A stretch of 64,000 nucleotides of DNA from an uncultured Dehalococcoidia bacterium (lineage in GTDB: Bacteria; Chloroflexota; Dehalococcoidia; Lucifugimonadales; UBA3495). Shown here in pieces: positions 8,115 through 17,413 of the stretch; the stretch's first letter is position 1, and each line of letters opens with the position of its first letter. The notes under the pieces are model-generated. The model worked only from the letters and a program-made list of their open reading frames with translations, was not told the DNA's origin and did not search any database. The position numbers and the translations under genes were made by a program. The DNA lies in the NCBI GenBank assembly GCA_958295765.1, contig CATQHB010000002.1, positions 2,468,091-2,532,090 on the forward strand. Reading direction: 5' to 3'.

Positions 8115-8138
8115 GCACTCCCAGGGAGAAAGGACTAA

Positions 8139-9323
<1,185 letters not shown>

Positions 9324-9379
9324 GGGCGGGACTTTCCCCGCCCCCAGGCCCCAGGTAATGAGGAGCGAGAGGCAACATT

Positions 9380-9550
9380 ATGGCGAGAAAAACCGCAGAC
9401 ATACGGGGAGTCATTACCCTGCAATGCAGCGACTGCCGGGAGCGTAACTACGCCACGGTCAAGAACCGCCGGAACGATACCCAGCGGTTGGAGTTGCGTA
9501 AGTACTGTTCCCGCTGCCGGGGCCACAAGAGCCACCGGGAAGTAAGGTAG
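9380..9550 (+). CDS. rpmG: 50S ribosomal protein L33 (bL33)
   Basis: A 56-residue bL33 of the zinc-binding type. It begins [10 protein letters not shown] and has two CxxC pairs (CSDC near residue 16 and CSRC near residue 44), then GHKSHREVR at the end. The ATG is preceded by AGGAGCGAGAGG. It occupies its usual place between tuf and secE. Retention of the four cysteines indicates the zinc-dependent paralog type. Confidence 0.95.
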   Translation: MARKTADIRGVITLQCSDCRERNYATVKNRRNDTQRLELRKYCSRCRGHKSHREVR

Positions 9551-9556
9551 ATTGTA

Positions 9557-9808
9557 ATGGCCCGGGCAAATACCCAGCAGCGTAATCAGTCGCCCATCAC
9601 GCCGCGCAGCGTGGGCCGGGTCAGCCCGGTTCTCTTCCTGCAAGAGGTGATAGCCGAACTGCGCAAGTCGGTATGGCCCAGCCGGGAGGAAACCGCCCGC
9701 CTTACCGCCATCGTCATCGCCTTGTCGGTAGTCATCGGTTTCTTTCTTGGCGGCCTCGACCGGCTGTTTGCCGAGCTGTTCAACCGGATAATTTTCCGGA
9801 TTTTTTAA
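9557..9808 (+). CDS. secE: Preprotein translocase subunit SecE
   Basis: An 83-residue single-pass SecE, the clamp subunit of the SecYEG channel. The amphipathic helix and conserved EVIAELRKSVWPSREE motif (about 29-44) are followed by a membrane helix (AIVIALSVVIGFFLGGLDRL). It begins six bases after rpmG. Normally nusG follows directly. Here an unrelated gene lies in between. Confidence 0.95.
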   Translation: MARANTQQRNQSPITPRSVGRVSPVLFLQEVIAELRKSVWPSREETARLTAIVIALSVVIGFFLGGLDRLFAELFNRIIFRIF

Positions 9809-9868
9809 GGCCAGGCCGGCCGGCGCAAGGCAGATGCTCTTGCGGCAAATAAACGGGGCAGGTCCGAT

Positions 9869-10423
9869 ATGACGATGGAATTACCCCGGGCCGGCCAGCG
9901 CCAAACCTCGGAGGATCATGCGACAATAAGCCGGCGGCTTATTGCCCATGCCCGGGAACAGTTGGACTTGGGCGACCGGAGCCAGGCCGCGGAAAAGGTC
10001 TGGGGCGCCGCCGCCCACGCCCTCAAGTCCATTGCAATGCAGCGGGGCTGGCGGCACAATCACCACGAATATATGTTCCCTATCGCCGAACAGTTGGCGC
10101 GGGAATATGACCGCCCGGAGTTTCACGACTGGCTCGGCGTAGCGGACTCCTGCCACGGCAATTTCTACTCGAACCAACGGGATGAAGACTCCATTGCCCG
10201 GGCGATAGAAGTTGTTGAGCAATTCGTCGCCGACCTGGAGGTGGTGCGTTCCAGCGCGCCCCGGCCGGTTACGGTGGAGAGCAACGCCGAACGGAACCGT
10301 TTGCAAGTCCTGTTGGGCCGGGCCGTTCCAATCGGTTCCCATTCCGAAGTCGGTTTCACCCGGACGCCGCGGCGCCGGCGCCCACTGCCGCAGGATGACC
10401 AGGGAGCAGCTAATGACCACTGA
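9869..10423 (+). CDS. PaREP1-like helical protein inserted between secE and nusG
   Basis: A 184-residue helical protein resembling the PaREP1/PaREP8 (HEPN-like) family. The core motif reads AREQLDLGDRSQAAEKVWGA with AHALKSIAMQRGW following, and later CHGNFYSNQ, the family's HxNFY-like signature. Three paralogs in this window share the same layout (30.6, 52.3 and 52.9 kb). The C-terminal GSHSEVGF is matched by GSKSDIGF in the 30.6-kb copy. It overlaps nusG by 11 bases, so it is translated as part of this housekeeping operon. The function is unknown. A canonical HEPN RNase motif is not obvious. Confidence 0.72.
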   Translation: MTMELPRAGQRQTSEDHATISRRLIAHAREQLDLGDRSQAAEKVWGAAAHALKSIAMQRGWRHNHHEYMFPIAEQLAREYDRPEFHDWLGVADSCHGNFYSNQRDEDSIARAIEVVEQFVADLEVVRSSAPRPVTVESNAERNRLQVLLGRAVPIGSHSEVGFTRTPRRRRPLPQDDQGAANDH

Positions 10424-11003
10424 AAGAGAAAGACCGGCCGAAGCGGGAGCGGAACAGGATTTCCGCTGGTATATCGTTCATACCTACTCCGGCCAGGAAG
10501 ACCGGGTCAAGAAGAACCTGGACTTGCGTATCCAGAGCCTGGATATGCAGGACCGCATTTTCCAGGTGGTCATCCCTACCGAAGAGGAAGTTATCTTCAA
10601 GGACGGTCAGCGGAAGTCGGAGCAGCGCAAGCTCTTCCCCGGCTACATCCTGGTACAAATGAATATGGACGACGAAAGCTGGTACGTAGTCCGCAACACG
10701 CCGGGCGTAACCGGGTTCATCTCCGCCGAGGACGAAGGCGATTACGACAAGCGGCCCAAGCCGGTGCCTTTGGAAGATTCGCAACTGGATTCCATTCTGA
10801 AGCAGTCGGAATCGGGGCCGACCCGCATTAAAATCGGGCTGCAAGCCGGCGACATGGTACGGATTTCCGAGGGGCCTTTCATTGACTTCGTGGGCGCCAT
10901 TGGCGACGTGGACGAAAGCAAGGGCAAGGTTCGGGTGCTGGTCTCCTTCTTCGGGCGGGAGACGCCGGTGGAATTGGACTTTTTACAAGTGGAACGCGCT
11001 TAG
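10413..11003 (+). CDS. nusG: Transcription termination/antitermination factor NusG
   Basis: A 196-residue NusG. The NGN domain begins WYIVHTYSGQEDRVKKNL and contains the RKLFPGYILVQM strand; NTPGVTGFI follows. The C-terminal KOW domain is GDMVRISEGPFIDFVGAIGDV. The ATG with AGGGAG seven bases upstream was chosen over an in-frame ATG 18 bases earlier. The start lies inside the PaREP1-like gene, implying coupling. It precedes rplK as usual. Confidence 0.96.
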   Translation: MTTERERPAEAGAEQDFRWYIVHTYSGQEDRVKKNLDLRIQSLDMQDRIFQVVIPTEEEVIFKDGQRKSEQRKLFPGYILVQMNMDDESWYVVRNTPGVTGFISAEDEGDYDKRPKPVPLEDSQLDSILKQSESGPTRIKIGLQAGDMVRISEGPFIDFVGAIGDVDESKGKVRVLVSFFGRETPVELDFLQVERA

Positions 11004-11012
11004 GAGGATTGG

Positions 11013-11444
11013 GTGGCAAAAAAGGTCAGGGCAATTATCAAGCTGCAACTGGAGGCGGGCAAGGCTACCCCCGCCCCGCCGGTCGGCCCGGCCCTGGGCC
11101 AGCACGGCGTCAATATAATGGGCTTCGTCAAGGAGTATAACGAGCGCACCTCGGCCCAGGCCGGAACCATTATCCCGGTACACCTGACGGTGTTTGAGGA
11201 TCGCTCCTTTACCTTCGTAACCCGCACTCCCCCGGCGTCGGATTTGCTGCGCCGGGCCGCCGGGGTTGAGAAGGGCGCCAGCGATTCCCGTCAAGGGCGG
11301 GCCGGGGCAATCAGCCGCCAGGCCCTGCGGGAAATCGCCGAAACCAAGCTGAAAGACCTGAACGCCAACTCGGTGGAACAGGCGATGGCAATCATCGAAG
11401 GCACCGCCCGCAGTATGGGCATCAACGTGGCAGCAGAGGAGTAA
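11013..11444 (+). CDS. rplK: 50S ribosomal protein L11 (uL11)
   Basis: A 143-residue uL11, which forms the GTPase-associated centre with 23S rRNA. Conserved segments include [32 protein letters not shown] and the C-terminal RNA-binding domain ending [11 protein letters not shown]. The start is GTG, supported by AGGAGG six to eleven bases upstream, immediately after the nusG stop. Confidence 0.97.
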   Translation: MAKKVRAIIKLQLEAGKATPAPPVGPALGQHGVNIMGFVKEYNERTSAQAGTIIPVHLTVFEDRSFTFVTRTPPASDLLRRAAGVEKGASDSRQGRAGAISRQALREIAETKLKDLNANSVEQAMAIIEGTARSMGINVAAEE

Positions 11445-11462
11445 GGGAATCCGGCCCCCCGT

Positions 11463-11485
11463 CCTGAGCTTGTCGAAGGATGGGG
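11463..11485 (+). repeat. Family A repeat fragment in the rplK-rplA spacer
   Basis: CCTGAGCTTGTCGAAGGATG matches the dispersed family A repeat found in many intergenic gaps of this window. Its presence inside the ribosomal protein operon shows that the element tolerates transcribed spacers. The rplA ribosome binding site lies beyond it. Confidence 0.8.
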
Positions 11486-11534
11486 TACGGTTAGGCCCGA
11501 CTCACTATGCCGGGAAAAGGGGATTAGCGATACT

Positions 11535-12248
11535 ATGCCCAAGCACAGCAGAAGACACGCCAACGTAGCCGCGCGGGTGGAGCCGGACAAGCTGTACCAA
11601 CCCGAAGAGGCCATTGACCTGCTCAAGGAGTTAGCCAGCGCCAAGTTCGACGAGACGCTGGAAATTCACCTGCGCACCAGCGCCGACCCGCGCCACGCCG
11701 ACCAGATGGTGCGGGAAGTAACCGTCTTGCCCAACGGCCTGGGCAAACAGGTGCGGGTGGTGGTCTTTACCAGCGGCGAGGGCGCGGACATCGCCCGCCA
11801 GGCCGGCGCCGACTTTGTAGGCGACGATGACCTGATTGCCCGGGTTGAAGGCGGTTGGGTGGACTTTGAGGTGGGCCTGGCGACACCGGAAATTATGCCC
11901 AAAATCGGCCGGCTGGGGCGCATCCTGGGCCGCCGGGGCCTGATGCCCAACCCGCGCACCGGTACGATGGTACAGCCCCGGGACTTGGGGCGGGTGATTG
12001 GGGAATCCAAGGCCGGCCGCCTGGAGTACCGCACCGACCGGACGGCGATTATTCACTCTCCCTTTGGCAAGGCCAGTTTCGATACCGACCTGCTGCTGGA
12101 AAATCTGGCCGTGCTGGTGGATTCCATTGTCCGGGCCCGGCCGGCGGCGGTTAAAGGGGCTTTCCTGCGCTCCGCCTACCTCAGCTCCTCCATGGGGCCT
12201 AGCATCCCCCTGGACTTGCCCGCGCTGCAAGCCCTGAAACCCGAATAG
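11535..12248 (+). CDS. rplA: 50S ribosomal protein L1 (uL1)
   Basis: A 237-residue uL1 of the L1 stalk. Conserved features are the KFDETLEIHLRT strand near residue 36, VREVTVLPNGLGK, and GRLGRILGRRGLMPNPRTGT around 130-150, the strongest L1 signature. The C-terminus has AFLRSAYLSSSMGPSIPLD. L1 usually represses its own operon through an mRNA mimic of its 23S site. No such site was delineated here. Confidence 0.97.
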   Translation: MPKHSRRHANVAARVEPDKLYQPEEAIDLLKELASAKFDETLEIHLRTSADPRHADQMVREVTVLPNGLGKQVRVVVFTSGEGADIARQAGADFVGDDDLIARVEGGWVDFEVGLATPEIMPKIGRLGRILGRRGLMPNPRTGTMVQPRDLGRVIGESKAGRLEYRTDRTAIIHSPFGKASFDTDLLLENLAVLVDSIVRARPAAVKGAFLRSAYLSSSMGPSIPLDLPALQALKPE

Positions 12249-12334
12249 TAACCCGGAACAGCCGCAACGCTATAAGTTGCGCCGGAACCAACAGTAACAA
12301 GGAACGATACGCCCATTAGCTGAACTAACATTGC

Positions 12335-12466
12335 GAATCAACCTGAACGCCGTAGAACGCCGGTCTCCTCAAGGGAGCTAAGGACCCGGGCAACGGGTCG
12401 CCTGCCGAGGCGCAACTTAACCGGCCCTTATCGCTCCTGGCGAGCCTGCCATACCCCTGCCGGTTT
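12335..12466 (+). promoter_or_regulatory. Ribosomal protein L10 leader
   Basis: The rplA-rplJ gap holds a structured leader. It contains CCTGCCGAGG, the highly conserved core of bacterial L10 leaders, preceded by a CCCGGGCAACGGG hairpin and AGGGAGCT. In known cases L10(L12)4 binds here to repress rplJL. Boundaries are approximate. The first ~85 bases after rplA show nothing I can name. Confidence 0.82.
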
Positions 12467-12500
12467 CCCTGCGTCTCAATTAGGGCGCAGGGATTTTTTT
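12467..12500 (+). terminator. Attenuator hairpin before rplJ
   Basis: CCCTGCG pairs with CGCAGGG across a 12-base loop and is followed by A and seven T residues, a good intrinsic terminator. It lies between the L10 leader and the rplJ ribosome binding site (AAGGAGGT), so it probably sets the read-through level into rplJL. Confidence 0.8.
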
Positions 12501-12516
12501 GGAAGGAGGTAAGCCT

Positions 12517-13053
12517 TTGCCAACACCGGCTAAAATAGAGCGCGTGGCGGAACTGAAGGAAAAGCTGGAAAGCTGTTCCATTGCCTTGACGGCCGGCTAT
12601 GCCGGTATTCCGGTGAACGCTATGACCGACCTGCGGCGCCGGATGCGGGACGCCGGAGTGGAGTTCGTGGTGGTCAAGAATACCCTGGTCAACCGGGCCG
12701 CCGCCGAAGCGGAAGTACCCCAGTTACAGGAAATCGTGGACGGCCCGACGGCCATTGCCTTCGGTTACGCCGACCCGGTGGACACCGCCAAGGCGGTGAA
12801 CGACTATATCCGGGCCACCCGGTCGCCGTTGGAAATTCGCGGGGCAATCCTGGGCGCCGGCCCGACCCTGGCCCGGGCCGAGGTGGAACGTCTGGCCTCG
12901 CTGCCGGCCCGCCCGCAAATGCTGGCTAACCTGCTGGGGCAGATTCAATCCCCCATCCAACGGCTGCTGGGCGTCCTGAACGGCCCTCTGCAAAACCTGG
13001 ACGGCCTGCTCCAAGCCCGCATACGCCAACTGGAGGCGGAAGCCGCCGAATAA
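12517..13053 (+). CDS. rplJ: 50S ribosomal protein L10 (uL10)
   Basis: A 178-residue uL10, base of the ribosomal stalk that binds L7/L12 dimers. Typical segments are [35 protein letters not shown] and [17 protein letters not shown]. The start is a TTG with a near-perfect AAGGAGGT seven bases upstream. An in-frame TTG further up lies in the attenuator poly-T and is unlikely. Expression is likely controlled by the L10 leader and attenuator just upstream. Confidence 0.96.
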   Translation: MPTPAKIERVAELKEKLESCSIALTAGYAGIPVNAMTDLRRRMRDAGVEFVVVKNTLVNRAAAEAEVPQLQEIVDGPTAIAFGYADPVDTAKAVNDYIRATRSPLEIRGAILGAGPTLARAEVERLASLPARPQMLANLLGQIQSPIQRLLGVLNGPLQNLDGLLQARIRQLEAEAAE

Positions 13054-13126
13054 CCCGCTTGGCGTGTCCTGGCGATACGCCGAGATTTTCAGGAAAAACC
13101 CAAGCAAGAGAACAAAGGAGGCCCTA

Positions 13127-13507
13127 ATGGTTACCAAAGAGGAGATGCTGGAAACAATCAAAGGTATGAGTGTGCTGGACCTGGCCGACCTGGTTAAGGC
13201 GCTGGAAGAGGAATTCGGCATTACCGCCGCCGCTCCGGTGGCCGTAGCCGCCGCCCCGGCCGGCGGCGCCGAAGCCGCCGTCGAAGAGGATGAGAAGACC
13301 GAGTTCGACGTCAGCTTGCAGGACATCGGCCCCAACAAGATTAACGTCATCAAGGCCGTCCGGGAGGTTACTTCCCTGGGCCTGCGCGAGGCCAAGGAAC
13401 TGGTGGAGTCGGCCCCGGCCCGCATCAAGGAAGGCGTCGCCAAGGACGAGGCGGATAGCATCAAGTCCAAGCTGGAAGAGGCCGGAGCCGTCGCCGCGGT
13501 ACAGTAA
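13127..13507 (+). CDS. rplL: 50S ribosomal protein L7/L12 (bL12)
   Basis: A 126-residue bL12. The N-terminal dimerisation helices include [17 protein letters not shown]. An Ala/Pro-rich hinge follows ([18 protein letters not shown]). The C-terminal factor-binding domain contains [20 protein letters not shown] and ends [10 protein letters not shown]. The ATG has AAAGGAGG upstream. An upstream in-frame ATG would add 21 residues unlike any L12. Confidence 0.97.
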   Translation: MVTKEEMLETIKGMSVLDLADLVKALEEEFGITAAAPVAVAAAPAGGAEAAVEEDEKTEFDVSLQDIGPNKINVIKAVREVTSLGLREAKELVESAPARIKEGVAKDEADSIKSKLEEAGAVAAVQ

Positions 13508-13536
13508 GCAAACCCCGGCGCCGCTCGTTGCATCTG

Positions 13537-13596
13537 GCCGCTGCGTCTCCAGGGTGAGGGAAAAGGAAAACCCTTCACCGGCCGAGACGCAGCGGC
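13537..13596. other. Long hairpin between convergent rplL and a hypothetical gene
   Basis: GCCGCTGCGTCTC and GAGACGCAGCGGC are perfect 13-base arms around a loop that itself contains a weaker GGTGAGGG/CCCTTCACC stem. There is no U-tract on either strand. It probably stabilises or ends transcripts of the L10/L12 operon, but it is not a standard intrinsic terminator. Confidence 0.55.
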
Positions 13597-13599
13597 TAC

Positions 13600-13923
13600 T
13601 TACATACCCTCCATGCCCTCAACCGAGAAGAAAGGCTGCTCCCAGTCCGGGTCGGGGGCGCCGGTCAGTCGGCTGGTGTGCAGGCGGCAGGCCCGCAGCC
13701 ACAGGCGCAGGATGTTGTTGTTGATGTGTTCCTGGGGCAGCCGCCGCCGGTAACGCTGCAACAGCCATTGGACGTGGCCGGCGGTTAGGAACTCCTCCAT
13801 AAAAGCGGTAGGTTCGGCCTCCGCCGCGCACGCCTCAAGAATCTCCGGGGGCGCCTCGGAGCAGAGCATCTGCGGGTTGTCCGCCGCCAGTTGCAGGTAG
13901 TATTCCTCCCGGTCCCGATTCAT
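13600..13923 (-). CDS. Hypothetical protein
   Basis: A 107-residue, acidic, probably all-helical protein without signal peptide or membrane segment. The start ATG has AGGAG six bases upstream, and base use looks like the neighbours. Segments such as EAEPTAFMEEFLTAGHVQWLLQRYRRRLPQEHI suggest amphipathic helices. It reads toward rplL and ends four bases after the long hairpin. No family recognised. Confidence 0.55.
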   Translation of the reverse strand: MNRDREEYYLQLAADNPQMLCSEAPPEILEACAAEAEPTAFMEEFLTAGHVQWLLQRYRRRLPQEHINNNILRLWLRACRLHTSRLTGAPDPDWEQPFFSVEGMEGM

Positions 13924-14017
13924 AACTCCTTGCCCCGGCCCCGTTTAATTAAGCATCCAGCCCAGCCCGCTTTTGTACCGGATTTGTTTAAGTATCCAGC
14001 TAATCCCGCTTTTACAC

Positions 14018-14087
14018 CACTCATCCTGAGCCTGTCGAAGGATAGGAAGGATGGGGTTGATGGTTCGACAAGCTCACCATGAGCGGT
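14018..14087. repeat. Family A repeat, paired arms
   Basis: CTCATCCTGAGCCTGTCGAAGGAT is followed after a short spacer by GGTTCGACAAGCTCACCATGAGCGG, an inverted, slightly diverged arm. The 586-base gap 13924-14509 is composed mainly of repeats A, B and F, with AAGCATCCAGCC/AAGCCCGCTTTTGTACC stretches repeated at 13951 and 14279. No gene was seen in it. Confidence 0.85.
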
Positions 14088-14110
14088 TGTAGGGTGTTGC
14101 AACCCCAGCA

Positions 14111-14210
14111 ACCGTCGTTCCGGCGAAAGCCGGAATCCAGGAAATCCCCCGGAAAAGAGCCGGCCGGCTATCGAGCGTTCTGGATTCCGGCTTTCGCCGG
14201 AACGACGGGT
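14111..14210. repeat. Family B palindromic (MITE-like) repeat, full copy
   Basis: Outer arms CCGTCGTTCCGGCGAAAGCC and GGCTTTCGCCGGAACGACGG are perfect inverted repeats around a ~45-base centre that includes CCCCCGGAAAAGAGC. Five other full copies occur at 32258, 35038, 44008, 58707 and 63529. It has no coding capacity. Confidence 0.88.
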
Positions 14211-14306
14211 TTATGCTGCGATTGACCCGGCCCACCATGAGCAGGTTGGGCCGCCTATCTGTATCTGTGGTGTCTTATAAGCATCCAGCCAAGCCCGCTT
14301 TTGTAC

Positions 14307-14374
14307 CGCTCATCCTGAGCCTGTCGAAGGATAGAAAGGATGGGGTGATGGTTCGACAAGCTCACCATGAGCGG
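14307..14374. repeat. Family A repeat, paired arms
   Basis: The same two-arm structure as the copy 290 bases upstream, including the GGATAGAAAGGATGGGGTGATGG spacer type. The flanking AAGCATCCAGCCAAGCCCGC sequence is also shared, so the whole block looks duplicated. Confidence 0.85.
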
Positions 14375-14389
14375 TTTAGGGTGCCGGGG

Positions 14390-14424
14390 GATTTCCTGGA
14401 TTCCGGCTTTCGCCGGAACGACGG
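14390..14424. repeat. Family B half-copy (right arm only)
   Basis: ATTTCCTGGATTCCGGCTTT followed by CGCCGGAACGACGG is the right arm of family B without its left partner. Confidence 0.8.
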
Positions 14425-14429
14425 TTCTT

Positions 14430-14454
14430 GGGGCGGGTTACAAACCCGCCCCTA
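14430..14454. repeat. Family F short palindrome
   Basis: GGGGCGGG-TTACAAA-CCCGCCCC; near-identical palindromes occur at about 25453 and 35259. In each case the palindrome borders families A, B, C or E. Confidence 0.8.
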
Positions 14455-14509
14455 CCGGTATTCTATATCCCCGGCTGCAACCCTTCGACCGATTCGGCTA
14501 CCGTCCGGC

Positions 14510-15595
14510 CTACAGGTTCAGTTGGGGAACCATATAGCCCCGAACCTTGTTGTAGATTTGGAGGCGGCTGCGCTGGCTGTCCACCACCATTAAGCGGCCC
14601 TTTTCCGCATCGTACACCAAGCCGGTGGGCAGGGCAAACCGCCACTCCGATTCCTGGCCGGGGATGCCCACCTCGCGGCGCCGCTTCTGGTAGTCGGCGT
14701 TGGCGTCCACCGTCAGCTTGGCCCAATGGGAAAGCTCCTGGGCGTCGCCGATGAGGGTGATGATAAAGCTGCCCTGGGCGTCAAAGATGTGCACCCGCCC
14801 CGGATGCTGCCCGTTGTCGCTCCAGTCGGCCACGTAAACGTCGCCCTCCGGGTCCACCGCCACGCAGGTGGGCAGGTGCAGTTGCCCCCGCCCGGCGCCG
14901 GGGCTGCCGAACTGGGCCAGCCATTGCCCTTCGGCGTTGAACTTCTGTACCCGGTGATTCCGGTGGTCGGCCACGTAAACATTGCCTTCCCGGTCGGTGG
15001 TGAGGCCCCAGGGAGAATTGAACTGGCCGGCGCCATCGCCGAACTCTCCCCAGCCAGTCAGAAATTGGCCGTCGGTGGTGAACTTGCGTACCTGGTGGCT
15101 GCGCCCGTCGGTCAGGTACAGGTTGTCCTCCCGGTCAATCGCCAGGCTGGCCAGGCCGTGAGACTCGCCGCCGTCCTGCTCCCCCGGCGCCAGGGCGCTC
15201 CAGCGGGTCAGGAAGTTGCCCTCCCGGTCATAGACGGAAACCAGGTTGAGCCACTCGTCGGAGACGTAGATTTGTCCCTGACTATCGGTAACGATACCGG
15301 AGGCCCAGATGAATTCGCCGTTGCCGTCGCCGTACTTGGCGAACTCGCCCAGGAACTCCTCCTGGCCCCATTCGGCGCCGACGGTGATTTGGGAAACCCG
15401 GGCGCCGTAGCCGACCCGGTTCCAGGGGACGTTGCTGATTCCCTCGCTGCCCCGGTTGACCACGTAAACCAGATTGCCCGGCCCCAGGGCGGCGGCCACC
15501 GGCTGGCTGAATCCCATGCCCGACTGCGCGCCCCGACCCACCGAGTGGCTATAGTCGTAAGTGCGCCCGGCTGCTACTTGCGTTAGCATTTGCAT
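14510..15595 (-). CDS. NHL-repeat beta-propeller protein
   Basis: A 361-residue protein with at least four NHL repeats, recognisable by GLASLAIDREDNLYLTDGRS, GLTTDREGNVYVADHRNHRV, CVAVDPEGDVYVADWSDN and similar blades. NHL propellers bind protein, RNA or sugars. No enzymatic motif is seen and there is no signal peptide from the chosen start. That ATG has GGGAGAA just upstream. A longer N-terminal version would begin 20 codons earlier without support. It may be a 6-bladed propeller with a phage-tail- or gluconolactonase-like role, but this is speculative. Confidence 0.8.
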   Translation of the reverse strand: MQMLTQVAAGRTYDYSHSVGRGAQSGMGFSQPVAAALGPGNLVYVVNRGSEGISNVPWNRVGYGARVSQITVGAEWGQEEFLGEFAKYGDGNGEFIWASGIVTDSQGQIYVSDEWLNLVSVYDREGNFLTRWSALAPGEQDGGESHGLASLAIDREDNLYLTDGRSHQVRKFTTDGQFLTGWGEFGDGAGQFNSPWGLTTDREGNVYVADHRNHRVQKFNAEGQWLAQFGSPGAGRGQLHLPTCVAVDPEGDVYVADWSDNGQHPGRVHIFDAQGSFIITLIGDAQELSHWAKLTVDANADYQKRRREVGIPGQESEWRFALPTGLVYDAEKGRLMVVDSQRSRLQIYNKVRGYMVPQLNL

Positions 15596-15697
15596 TTCTC
15601 CCGATATATTTTCGTTTATCCCCGAAGGCCCGAAGTTGCGCGCCTTTAAGGGCAACCCTGATAGTTGCGGTTGCGTTGCCGTGGCTGGCGTTCCGGC

Positions 15698-16102
15698 CTA
15701 GATTGGCCTGACGTACACCTTTCTAGGCAGCAATTCCCCCACCGTCGGATCAACCACCAGGTTGAAAATCTCCAACGTGGTTGCGCCCAGCAGGTACTGA
15801 TTTTCCGGGCCGAATATGACCGGACAGTGCCATTCCCGTCCGTCAATGTTGATTAGCGCCATCCCAACGTCATACTCAACTTCCCGGCCGTCGTCGACAA
15901 AATACCCCCGCCGTTCTATCGGCGCCACGTCAAGACCAGTCAGCAGGGACGCCGGAAACATTGAATCCACTGCGCCGGTGTCAACCGTTGCCGGCACGGT
16001 GGTCAGGGGGCCGCCGTAGATGCGCCCTACGCTGACTTCAACGCTGAATATGCCCATGTCAGGAGAGCCTCGCTGCAACTTCACCTTCTTTGCCGTCGCC
16101 AT
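15698..16102 (-). CDS. Retropepsin-like aspartic protease (clan AA) family protein
   Basis: A 134-residue, single-domain protein. The motif ATVDTGAVDSMFPASLL carries the D-T-G active-site triad of clan AA aspartic proteases. The ILGATTLE-equivalent flap partner appears as YLLGATTLEIFNLVVDP. Bacterial members are small homodimeric proteases of mostly unknown substrate. No signal peptide is evident. The start ATG is preceded by a usable purine stretch. It lies alone between the NHL gene and the DUF1501 gene on the same strand. Confidence 0.8.
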   Translation of the reverse strand: MATAKKVKLQRGSPDMGIFSVEVSVGRIYGGPLTTVPATVDTGAVDSMFPASLLTGLDVAPIERRGYFVDDGREVEYDVGMALINIDGREWHCPVIFGPENQYLLGATTLEIFNLVVDPTVGELLPRKVYVRPI

Positions 16103-16195
16103 AGCCGGCCCTCCGTCATTCCCGGCGGGGCAGGGGCAACCCTTGTAGTTGCCCTGCCGAATAATGCGCCGGAATGTCAGGATGGAACTCCCGCC

Positions 16196-17323
16196 TTAAA
16201 TAAACCGGGGCTTCTCAAAGATGCCGCCCACCAGCGGTTGAGCGTCCAGGCCCATCCAGTCCTCGGCGATGGTGGTATAGATGCTGCGGAAGTCCAGGCT
16301 CGGCACCAGGTCGCCCTGCTCCAGGTCTTCCGGGCGGGTGGAGGGATATTCGCCGTACTCGCCGCCCTTGACCGGGTCGCCGGCGATAAAGGCCACGCCG
16401 CCGGCGCCGTGGTCGGTGCCGGAACCGTTGTCGTGTACCCGCCGGCCAAACTCGGTGAACATCAGCATAATCACGTTGTCGGCGGCGTCATGCTCCCGCA
16501 GGTCGTCAAAGAAACTCTCCACCGCCTGGGAAACGTCCACCCACAGCTTATCGTGCATCCCCACCTGGTTGGAATGGCTGTCAAAACTGCCGTGGTCGCA
16601 GTAGAAAATGCGGGTGCCCAGGTTGGCCTGGTGCACCTGGGAGATGCCCTTGAGCTTGGCAGCGACGGTGGTGTCCGGGTACTCTACGCCGGAGGAATAC
16701 TGCTCCGGGGCCACCTTCAGGATGTCGGCGGCCTTCATCGAATCCAGGCCGGTCTGGCCCAGATAGTCCATCACGGCGCCGGTGCCGATGGTGGGGGAGT
16801 AGAGACGGGTGAAACGGTCAAGAATCTTGTTGCGCTGCTCCGCCTCGCCGATGCCGGTGAGCAGGCCAAAGGAGTCCAGGTCGTCCACACAGGCCACCGG
16901 CACGCCGGGCAGGGCCAAGGCGCGGGGCAGGCTGGGGCCAAAGCTGACGGTGGTAACTACGTTTTCCTTGTGCGGGTCGATTTCCTTGGTGGCCCGGCCC
17001 AGCCAACCCTCGGTGCCCAGCTTGTCCGGCTCGCAGGTATGCCAGATGTCCATCGAGCGGAAGTGGGAGCGGGGCGAGTTGGGGTAGCCGACGCCGTGGA
17101 GAATCGCCAGCTTGCCCTGGTCAAACAGGTTCTTCATCGGCCCCATAGTAGGGTGCAGGCCGACCTTGTCGTTGAGTTTCAGGATGCGCTCTTCGGCCAC
17201 GCCCACCGCCGGGCGGTTGTCCCGGTAGCGGGGGTCGGTGTAGGGAATGACGGTGTTCAGGTAATCGTTGCCCCCGGTAAGCTGCAAAACCACCAGCACC
17301 GGGTCTTTCTTAGTTGTGGACAT
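16196..17323 (-). CDS. DUF1501 family protein
   Basis: A 375-residue DUF1501 protein (sulfatase-like alkaline-phosphatase fold). The N-terminal LVVLQLTGGNDYLNTVIPY, GVGYPNSPRSHFRSMDIW and the later DNVIMLMFTEFGRRVHDNGSGTDHGAGG are classic family motifs. Many relatives have a Tat signal, but here the protein starts directly at the domain. The ATG has AGGAGG upstream. It lies downstream of a DUF1800 gene, the standard pairing. The biochemical role is unknown and possibly involves cell-surface polymer handling. Confidence 0.9.
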   Translation of the reverse strand: MSTTKKDPVLVVLQLTGGNDYLNTVIPYTDPRYRDNRPAVGVAEERILKLNDKVGLHPTMGPMKNLFDQGKLAILHGVGYPNSPRSHFRSMDIWHTCEPDKLGTEGWLGRATKEIDPHKENVVTTVSFGPSLPRALALPGVPVACVDDLDSFGLLTGIGEAEQRNKILDRFTRLYSPTIGTGAVMDYLGQTGLDSMKAADILKVAPEQYSSGVEYPDTTVAAKLKGISQVHQANLGTRIFYCDHGSFDSHSNQVGMHDKLWVDVSQAVESFFDDLREHDAADNVIMLMFTEFGRRVHDNGSGTDHGAGGVAFIAGDPVKGGEYGEYPSTRPEDLEQGDLVPSLDFRSIYTTIAEDWMGLDAQPLVGGIFEKPRFI

Positions 17324-17365
17324 TGTTAATCCTCCTGGATGGATTTTATGGGCTTGCTATTCGAC

Positions 17366-17405
17366 CTCACCCCGGCCCTGTCTGAGGGAGAGGGGCCGGG
17401 GTGAG
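17366..17405. repeat. GC-rich palindrome between DUF1800 and DUF1501
   Basis: CTCACCCCGGCCC and GGGCCGGGGTGAG are perfect 13-base inverted arms around TGTCTGAGGGAGAG. A relative occurs at about 19720-19755, where it forms the 3' end of queF. It may act as a hairpin in the DUF1800-DUF1501 mRNA. Confidence 0.75.
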
Positions 17406-17413
17406 GGATAAAA

